Shown: piece by piece, positions 1 to 5,799 of the stretch
How the letters are laid out: each line of letters begins with the position of its first letter
How positions within the stretch are numbered: position 1 is the first letter of the stretch
Origin: Candidatus Rifleibacteriota bacterium
GTDB lineage: Bacteria; Riflebacteria; Ozemobacteria; Ozemobacterales; Ozemobacteraceae
Assembly (NCBI GenBank): GCA_029560455.1
Contig: JAKQKW010000053.1
Span: 1-9,039 of the forward strand
Direction of reading: 5' to 3'
Length of the DNA: 9,039 nt
Notes under the pieces: generated by a model
Databases searched by the model: none
What the model was told of the DNA's origin: nothing
What the model saw: the letters and a program-made list of their open reading frames with translations, nothing else
Made by a program: the position numbers and the translations under genes

Positions 1-50
1 TAAAGCTGGAATATGACATTCATTCTCCCGTAGATTTGGTTTAAAAACAC

Positions 51-80
51 TTGCAACAGGCAGTCCGGTCTGCGTTTTAT
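51..80 (+). promoter_or_regulatory. weak sigma70-like promoter candidate upstream of the cupin gene
   Basis: TTGCAA at 51-56 and TTTTAT at 75-80 are separated by 18 bases, which loosely fits a -35/-10 pair. It would leave a leader of about 135 bases before the cupin gene. The rest of bases 1-220 shows no ORF with a ribosome-binding site, no clear hairpin terminator and no RNA gene that I can recognise. The match is weak and could be chance in AT-rich intergenic DNA. Confidence 0.18.
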
Positions 81-223
81 GTTGTGTCTGATATTCTTTC
101 CTGCCTTTGTCAGATTCTACCACATTTCATTCAAAAACCTCGTCAATTAAGTCGTCCATCTGTTATTGAACTGTGATAGACTGTCCCTTTGGGTTTCTGG
201 CATTTTTTTACAGGGGAAAAATG

Positions 224-586
224 ATGTTCTCATACACACAGATGCAGAAAATTATCAAACAGGGTGTGCGCGGTGGCGACGGCGAGGTACATTGCCGTGA
301 TTACATCAATTCATCGATGAACAGTATGCCTTTCGAAGCTTTCGGGCTCAATGAAATGCAGCCCGGAGCCACAATTCCCGAACATTGCCACGCCGACAGT
401 GAAGAATTCTACTTCATAGTGTCTGGTCGTGGCACCGGCATTCACAACGGCCGGCAGTTCGATATCGGCCCCGGTGACGGCTGGCTGTGCCGCGCCGGTG
501 AAACACACGGCATTCTCAACAACCTGGTCCCCGGCCAGGTATTAACTTTTGCCAGCTTATTCTTTGCCCCACAAAAGGCAGTATAA
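224..586 (+). CDS. small single-domain cupin protein
   Basis: This 120-residue protein is a single conserved beta-barrel cupin domain, probably cytoplasmic because no signal peptide or membrane segment is visible. Cupin motif 1, G(X)5HXH(X)4E(X)6G, is complete: G48, H54, H56, E61, G68. Motif 2 is present as G84...G92-x2-H95-x3-N99, with Arg90 where the consensus has Pro. The three histidines and the glutamate are the usual metal ligands of the fold, so a bound divalent metal is likely. Substrate or reaction cannot be told: the family includes small-molecule binders, isomerases and dioxygenases. The frame is open upstream to an ATG at 173, but that extension is hydrophobic, non-conserved in character and has no ribosome-binding site. 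AGGGG at 212-216 lies 7 bases before ATG 224 and only 4 before ATG 221, so 224 is preferred and 221 is the alternative (121 residues). The gene appears monocistronic, with 179 bases to the kinase start. Confidence 0.85.
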   Translation: MFSYTQMQKIIKQGVRGGDGEVHCRDYINSSMNSMPFEAFGLNEMQPGATIPEHCHADSEEFYFIVSGRGTGIHNGRQFDIGPGDGWLCRAGETHGILNNLVPGQVLTFASLFFAPQKAV

Positions 587-703
587 GCCCAGAATAGCGA
601 TTCATTCCGCCCAACCAGGCTGTTATATAAAAATCAGCAGCAGACAGCAAAAACATGGTATCCTTATGTACTGATTGGTTGGATGTCCTGATTTTGCGGG
701 TTA

Positions 704-744
704 TTGATTTTTGCGCCCTTTAGATCATTAAATTGCGCCCTTAG
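704..744 (+). promoter_or_regulatory. tandem direct repeats in the kinase upstream region, with a possible promoter
   Basis: Two near-identical sequences, TTGCGCCCTTTAG (711-723) and TTGCGCCCTTAG (733-744), lie in the same orientation with starts 22 bases apart, close to two helical turns. They end about 20 bases before the kinase start codon. A weak -35/-10 pair, TTGATT (704-709) and TTAAAT (728-733), 18 bases apart, would place one repeat in the spacer and the other over the transcription start. That is a typical arrangement for an operator bound by a repressor or autoregulator. The repeats are directly visible; the promoter and operator roles are inference. A third partial TTGCG occurs at 694-698. 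Confidence 0.35.
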
Positions 745-765
745 CCTAAGTTGCAGGTATCTTCA

Positions 766-3700
766 ATGAAAGAAAATATACAGCAGAAAGTTTTTCAGAC
801 AGCGCCTTTTGGCTATTCTCTGCAGAAAATTGTCACCGATGCCGCCGGCAAGGCTGTAGACTACGTCATCATTGACGCCAACCCGGCTTTTGCCGAAATG
901 TTCAGACTGCCGCTCAAACAGGTTATCGGCGGGCATGTCACCCGGTTGTTTCCGTGCCTCAAAGACCATCCCTTTGACTTCATAAGCTTTTTTGCCGGCA
1001 TTGCTGCAAACGGGGGCAACGATTCATTCGAATATCTTTCTGACGACGGAAAAACCTATCTCGGCCATGCTCATTCGCCAGAGAAAGGCTTTGTTTCTGT
1101 TATTTATCATGACGTAACTCATGAACGCAGCGTTTTGAAGGGGCTCGAAGGGCTGTTCAAAATTACCCCCGAGCCCATGTGCATCGCCGACACCGACGGC
1201 AACTTTCTCAAGGTTAATCATGCCTGGGAAAACATTCTCGGCTTCAAAGTCGAAGAACTCGAGAATCAGAGGTTTCTGGATTACGTGCACCCCGAAGATC
1301 TCGCAAGCACCATCAGCGTCATGGGTGTCCTCTCGAAACAGCAGGAAGTGCTGAACTTCATCAACCGTTACCGGCATAAAAAGGGTACATATCGCACGAT
1401 AAAATGGTATTCGCGGCCGAATGGCCGTTATATTTTTGCCTCGGCCGAAGACATTACCGACCAGAACCGCGTCAAAATGGAGCTCGAAGAAAAGCGTGCC
1501 GAGCTCGAAACTGTCTACGAGAATTCACCGATAATGATGTGCGTGCTAAACCATGAACAGAAAGTGGTTTACGCCAACAAACATCTTCTCGAATATCTGC
1601 ACACCACGCTTGAAGAATTGAGAAACTTCAGTGCCAGCAGCGCCTTCGGCTGCCCAAATGCCGATGAAGACTCAAGGGGCTGCGGGTATGGCAGCGATTG
1701 CCATAACTGCCAACTGAGAAACGCAATCGCCGACACCATCGAAACCGGAACAGTGCATCAAAACGTGCCTTACGAAGCTCGCCTCAGTCACCAGGGAAAA
1801 CCCCGCAAAGCTTTTCTTCTGGCCAATACCGCCCGCATAAATATGCCTGGCAAAAGCCTTGTTTCGCTGGTTTTTCAGGATATTTCCGAACGAAATCTCA
1901 TGCTGCAGGCGCTCAAGCAAAGCGAAGAAACTCTGAAAGAAGCCCAGGAAATAGGCAATGTCGGCCACTGGGAACACGACCTGCTGGAAAACCGGATCAC
2001 CTGGTCAGACCAGGTTTATCGAATTCACGGGCTGACAAAAGACAGTCTGGAACTGAATCTTGAAAATGTTTTTGCCCGCTTTCACCCTGACGACCGCGAA
2101 GAAATAATGAAAAAATATAATGAAAGCCTGCAGAATCGAACCGGATTTTTCAGCGAACACCGGCTGATAACGCCATCAGGCAGAATAAAATATGTTATCG
2201 AAAAAGCCAGAACCACCTATGACGAGAGCGGTAAGCCACTTAAGTCACTTGGCTCTGTCGTCGATATTACCGAACTGAAAGAACAGGAAATTCAGCTGCG
2301 AAAGCTTTCAACTGCCGTTACTGAATGCCCTGTCTCAATCGTAATCACCAGCCCCTGCGGAAAAATAGAATACGTAAACCCATTTTTCACCAAAATGACC
2401 GGCTATTCGCTCGAAGAAGCCGTTGGTCAGAACCCCAGAATTCTCAAAGCAGAACATTTTCCGACAGAATATTTTACTAACCTCTGGGAGACGATTCTGT
2501 CGGGTAAAGTCTGGGAAGGCGAGTTTTACAACAAACGCAAGGATGGCAGTAATTACTGGGAATATGCCGTCATCTCGCCGGTTATAAACGAAGATCTCAA
2601 GGTAACCAATCTGGTCGCCATCAAAATCGATATTACCGAAAGAAAAAGACTTGAAACTGAACTGAAGCAAAGCGAAGAAAGATTCAGGCTGGTAGCCGAC
2701 TACACGCATGACCTTGAATACTGGCAGGATGAAAACGGCAAAATCGTCTACATTTCCCCATCGTGCACAAGAATCACCGGCTACGGGCCAGAAGACTTCA
2801 TGCAGGATGATGAGCTGCTGCACAATATCATTCACCCTGATGACCGGCCTCTTTTCGATCAACACCGTGAAAATATCGGCCCGGATGGCCATCGCCGGGC
2901 AATAGACTTTCGCATCATAACTCGCGGCAACAAAATCGAATGGGTAAACCATGTCTGCCGGGTGGTCTATGACAGTCATGGCAGATGCTTCGGTACCCGC
3001 GGCTGTAACCGTGTCATAACCGAAAAGAAAAATATCGAGCTGGCTCTGCAGAAGAGCGAAGAAACATTGCACCGCATTTTCAGTTCGGCCAATGTCGGCA
3101 TCTGCATGATCGACCACACCGAAAAATACATTTTCTTTAACAAATGGTGGCAGCAGCAGCTGGGTTACGCGACAGAAGAGCTGAGAGAACTGACATTCAG
3201 AGATGTTACCCATCCTGACGACGTTGAATTGAGCCCACGACTGATAGATAAAATCAAATCCGGCGAGATCGACACATACAACATCGAGAAACGCTACGTA
3301 AGAAAAGACCGCAGCATTTTCTGGGGAAACCTTTCGGTTTCAGTAATCAGAAGCATTGAACAGGAAATTTTGCATTATATTGGCGTAGTCATTGACATAA
3401 CCGCCAAAAAAGAAGCAGAAGAAGCGCTGAAAAAAAGCAAAGAGCAGTTCGAAATCGCTGTGGCCGGAAGCAACGACGGAATCTGGGACTGGAACCTGCT
3501 GACCGGCGAACTCTTTCTTTCCCCCCGCTGGAAAGAACAGCTCGGATATAACGACAATGAGCTCTCCAACGAGTTTTCGACCTTCGAAAAGCTGATTCTG
3601 CCAGAAGACCATGAGAGGGTCATGTCATACGTAAATCTCTATCTTAAAGGAGAGATGCAGAGTTATGACACTGATTTCCGCATGCGCCATAAAAATGGCG

Positions 3701-5385
3701 AAATAGTATGGATGCGGGCCCGCGGCACAGCGATAAGAAATGACGAAGGCAGGCCAATCAGAATGGCCGGTTCGCACACTGACATAACCGCAAGTAAAAG
3801 GGCAGAAGCCACGCTTGCAGAAGCGAAACGGCAGGCAGAACTGGCAAACCGGGCCAAATCTGAGTTTCTTGCCAATATGAGCCATGAGATGCGAACGCCC
3901 CTGAACGGAGTTATTGGATTTACTGAACTCCTGCAGCAGACGCCACTTGACACCGCTCAGAAAAAGTTTGCAGATAATGCCAACCTCTGTGGCCAGACAC
4001 TGCTTTCAGTCATCAACAATATTCTGGATTTTTCAAAGATAGAAGCGGGCCGGTTGGAACTCGACACAAATGAAACCGATATCTGCGACCTTATGCAACA
4101 GGTCAGAGAAATAATGAAATACCACGTTGCCCAGAAAGGCCTCGAGCTGAAACTGACAATTCAGGAAAATATTCCAAACCTGGCTATGCTCGATCCTGAC
4201 AGGCTCAAACAGATATTGATCAACCTTCTCGGCAATGCCATCAAGTTTACCGAAGCCGGTTCGGTTGAACTGAGCCTTGAATTCAAACCTGGCGAACAGA
4301 ATAATGGCTATTATAAAATCTCGGTTAAGGACACCGGTATCGGAATATCGGAAGATCAAAAAGATCGTCTTTTCAAAGCATTTTCGCAGGCCGACGCCTC
4401 GATAACCCGCAAATTTGGTGGCACCGGCCTTGGTCTGGCGATTTCAAACCTGCTTGCCGAAAAAATGGGCAGCCGTATTCAACTGGAAAGCGGACTGGGA
4501 AAAGGCTCAAACTTTTTCTTCACTCTGAAAACCAGTTGCAGAACTGGCACTCTTCCCCAGTCGACGAAGACGGAAGCTGCTGCCGGCAAATCAGTTGCAG
4601 CCGCACCGCCATTCCACAATGACTGTGTCTGCAAAATCCTGATTGCAGAAGACATACCAACCAACACCTTTCTGGCCAGGGCAATAATCAGCAGAATGTT
4701 GCCAAATGCCGTATTTGTCGAAGCCATAAATGGCCGAAAAGCTGTAGAAATCGTCCAAAAAGAAAATTTTGACCTGATATTCATGGATATCAGCATGCCG
4801 GAGCTGGATGGCCGCCAGGCGACAGTCGAAATCCGCGACTTTGAACAAAAAACCGGGAAACATACTCCGATTGTGGCATTGACTGCCGGGGCAATCAAAG
4901 AAGAACTCGAAAAGAATCTCGCTGCCGGCATGGATGGCTACCTGACCAAACCTGTAACCGTTCAAGCAATGGCAGAGGTTCTGAAGCATTTTTTCGGAAA
5001 CAGATTGAACACTCCGGCCGATCATAAAACTCAACCCGAAGAACAGGGCACAAGATTCACACGCGAAGAACTTCTGAATCAGATTGGCGATGACCCCGAT
5101 ATTCTCAGGCAGTTGTTTGCAGGTTTCAGAAGAGACACCCTGGCACGAATCAAGGCTTTAGAAGAAAGCATCGAACTCGGTGATGAAAAGACAATCCGTA
5201 AATCAGCCCATGCCCTGAAAGGTTCGGCCCTGACCCTCACCTTCGCCAGACTGGGCAGACTTGCCGGAAAAATCGAAACCGCTGCCGGCGATAATCCGCA
5301 AAATCTTGCAGACTCTTTTAAAGAGCTGCAGCAAGAGTGGCACGAAGTAGAAAAAATTATCGAAGCTGAACTTGCGACTGCCTGA
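766..5385 (+). CDS. soluble hybrid sensor histidine kinase: eight PAS domains, HisKA, HATPase, receiver and HPt
   Basis: This 1539-residue protein is a complete multistep phosphorelay on one chain. Eight PAS/PAC units occupy about residues 1-122, 123-235, 250-376, 389-507, 511-627, 636-757, 764-882 and 891-1011, most ending in the DIT(E)-type PAC signature. A helical linker leads into HisKA with the SHEMRTP box (phospho-accepting H1040). The HATPase domain has the N box (N1157), DTGIGI (D1189) and GGTGLGLAI (from G1218). The receiver (about 1289-1405) has E1295/D1296, phospho-acceptor D1341, T1373 and K1395. The HPt domain carries H1482 in HALKGSA. All catalytic residues are present, so an active H-D-H relay to an unknown response regulator is expected. 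No membrane segment is visible, so sensing should be cytoplasmic. PAS3 contains four cysteines (C296, C306, C312, C315) that may bind a metal or cofactor; PAS5 has the GQNPRIL motif seen in NifL-like redox PAS domains. The ATG at 766 is chosen over the upstream TTG at 751 because an AGG (755-757) sits 8 bases before it. The signal sensed is unknown. Confidence 0.95.
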   Translation: MKENIQQKVFQTAPFGYSLQKIVTDAAGKAVDYVIIDANPAFAEMFRLPLKQVIGGHVTRLFPCLKDHPFDFISFFAGIAANGGNDSFEYLSDDGKTYLGHAHSPEKGFVSVIYHDVTHERSVLKGLEGLFKITPEPMCIADTDGNFLKVNHAWENILGFKVEELENQRFLDYVHPEDLASTISVMGVLSKQQEVLNFINRYRHKKGTYRTIKWYSRPNGRYIFASAEDITDQNRVKMELEEKRAELETVYENSPIMMCVLNHEQKVVYANKHLLEYLHTTLEELRNFSASSAFGCPNADEDSRGCGYGSDCHNCQLRNAIADTIETGTVHQNVPYEARLSHQGKPRKAFLLANTARINMPGKSLVSLVFQDISERNLMLQALKQSEETLKEAQEIGNVGHWEHDLLENRITWSDQVYRIHGLTKDSLELNLENVFARFHPDDREEIMKKYNESLQNRTGFFSEHRLITPSGRIKYVIEKARTTYDESGKPLKSLGSVVDITELKEQEIQLRKLSTAVTECPVSIVITSPCGKIEYVNPFFTKMTGYSLEEAVGQNPRILKAEHFPTEYFTNLWETILSGKVWEGEFYNKRKDGSNYWEYAVISPVINEDLKVTNLVAIKIDITERKRLETELKQSEERFRLVADYTHDLEYWQDENGKIVYISPSCTRITGYGPEDFMQDDELLHNIIHPDDRPLFDQHRENIGPDGHRRAIDFRIITRGNKIEWVNHVCRVVYDSHGRCFGTRGCNRVITEKKNIELALQKSEETLHRIFSSANVGICMIDHTEKYIFFNKWWQQQLGYATEELRELTFRDVTHPDDVELSPRLIDKIKSGEIDTYNIEKRYVRKDRSIFWGNLSVSVIRSIEQEILHYIGVVIDITAKKEAEEALKKSKEQFEIAVAGSNDGIWDWNLLTGELFLSPRWKEQLGYNDNELSNEFSTFEKLILPEDHERVMSYVNLYLKGEMQSYDTDFRMRHKNGEIVWMRARGTAIRNDEGRPIRMAGSHTDITASKRAEATLAEAKRQAELANRAKSEFLANMSHEMRTPLNGVIGFTELLQQTPLDTAQKKFADNANLCGQTLLSVINNILDFSKIEAGRLELDTNETDICDLMQQVREIMKYHVAQKGLELKLTIQENIPNLAMLDPDRLKQILINLLGNAIKFTEAGSVELSLEFKPGEQNNGYYKISVKDTGIGISEDQKDRLFKAFSQADASITRKFGGTGLGLAISNLLAEKMGSRIQLESGLGKGSNFFFTLKTSCRTGTLPQSTKTEAAAGKSVAAAPPFHNDCVCKILIAEDIPTNTFLARAIISRMLPNAVFVEAINGRKAVEIVQKENFDLIFMDISMPELDGRQATVEIRDFEQKTGKHTPIVALTAGAIKEELEKNLAAGMDGYLTKPVTVQAMAEVLKHFFGNRLNTPADHKTQPEEQGTRFTREELLNQIGDDPDILRQLFAGFRRDTLARIKALEESIELGDEKTIRKSAHALKGSALTLTFARLGRLAGKIETAAGDNPQNLADSFKELQQEWHEVEKIIEAELATA
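1915..1930 (+). repeat. 16-base direct repeat in inter-PAS linkers (second copy at 2665-2680)
   Basis: The same 16 bases, AAGCAAAGCGAAGAAA, occur at 1915-1930 and 2665-2680, both encoding a KQSEE linker between PAS domains. A diverged third copy (CAGAAGAGCGAAGAAA) lies at 3049-3064, encoding QKSEE. The repeat marks the joints between PAS4, PAS6 and PAS7 and fits growth of the sensor region by duplication of PAS units. Conservation of the helical linker at protein level could also account for part of the identity. Confidence 0.6.
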
Positions 5386-5417
5386 CTTTTTGTCCTGAAT
5401 TTACCCGGGAGCTGAAA

Positions 5418-5786
5418 ATGTTTACCGTTGACGTCAAGACCGTTATGTTCAGCTATTTTATGACCAATGCGCTCTGCACTGGCGTCACTTTCTGGATATG
5501 GCTGCAATACCGCCGGCATTTTTCCGGAACCGCCAGTGGCCGAAAAATTGCCGGCATGATCTTTGACCTGACAATCCCCGGCGGAATGGGCGGTCTCGAG
5601 GCCCAGGCGGCCATACGCAAAATTTCGCCCACAATCCCGGTTTTTGTCTCAAGTGGCTATTCAGAAGACCCGGTTATGGCCGAACCAGAAAAACATGGAT
5701 TTACCGCCAGCATCAGCAAACCATTCAGAAGAAATGAACTGGCCGCGATGTTGAATCGTTTTATTAAACCTGAAAACCAGGCTTGA
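5418..5786 (+). CDS. truncated chimeric ORF: membrane anchor joined to the C-terminal half of a receiver domain (probable gene remnant)
   Basis: The 122-residue product has two unlike parts. Residues 1-37 look like the extreme N-terminus of membrane-bound PAS/GGDEF or kinase sensors, with a hydrophobic helix at about 9-31 followed by YRRHFSG. Residues 46-122 match the second half of receivers found at the C-terminus of hybrid kinases: FDLTIPGGMGG with acceptor-position D50, the VSSGYSEDPVM segment with S78/S79, and K101 in SKPFR. The first half of a receiver (beta-1, the acidic pocket and alpha-1/alpha-2) is absent, as are any kinase domains. A normal receiver could not fold or bind magnesium without these, so the ORF is most simply the in-frame scar of a large internal deletion in a hybrid sensor gene. 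It is still translatable: GGGAG (5407-5411) lies 6 bases before the ATG, 32 bases after the kinase stop, so the two may be co-transcribed. A functional small membrane protein cannot be excluded. Confidence 0.7.
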   Translation: MFTVDVKTVMFSYFMTNALCTGVTFWIWLQYRRHFSGTASGRKIAGMIFDLTIPGGMGGLEAQAAIRKISPTIPVFVSSGYSEDPVMAEPEKHGFTASISKPFRRNELAAMLNRFIKPENQA

Positions 5787-5799
5787 GCCACAGCTCAGG
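5782..5799. terminator. hairpin spanning the convergent stop codons, possible weak bidirectional terminator
   Basis: CTTGAGC (5782-5788), loop CACA, GCTCAGG (5793-5799) forms a 7-base-pair stem including one G-T wobble. The left arm contains the TGA of the + strand ORF and the right arm contains the TGA of the - strand ATPase gene. There is no T-run directly after the stem on either strand, so it is not a standard intrinsic terminator. Its position between two convergent genes is the main reason to list it. Confidence 0.3.

Noticed and set aside
173..220. N-terminal extension of the cupin ORF starting at ATG 173
   Set aside because: The extra 16-17 residues are hydrophobic and unlike cupin N-termini, and no ribosome-binding site precedes 173, whereas AGGGG at 212-216 is well placed for ATG 224 (or 221).
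611..682. Long-range inverted repeat CCAACCA (611-617) / TGGTTGG (676-682) with a nested GCTGT/ACAGC stem
   Set aside because: The arms are only 7 and 5 bases with large unpaired loops and no T-run or known riboswitch signature, so a terminator or structured RNA cannot be supported.
679..714. Possible sigma54 promoter (GG ... TTGC) before the kinase
   Set aside because: The GG-to-GC spacing is 12-13 bases in the combinations seen rather than the required 10, and the surrounding bases do not fit the -24/-12 consensus.
2335..3213. 292-codon open frame on the - strand inside the kinase gene
   Set aside because: It lies wholly opposite a continuous, strongly recognisable PAS coding region. Its predicted protein shows no known domain and its openness follows from the codon use of the + strand gene.
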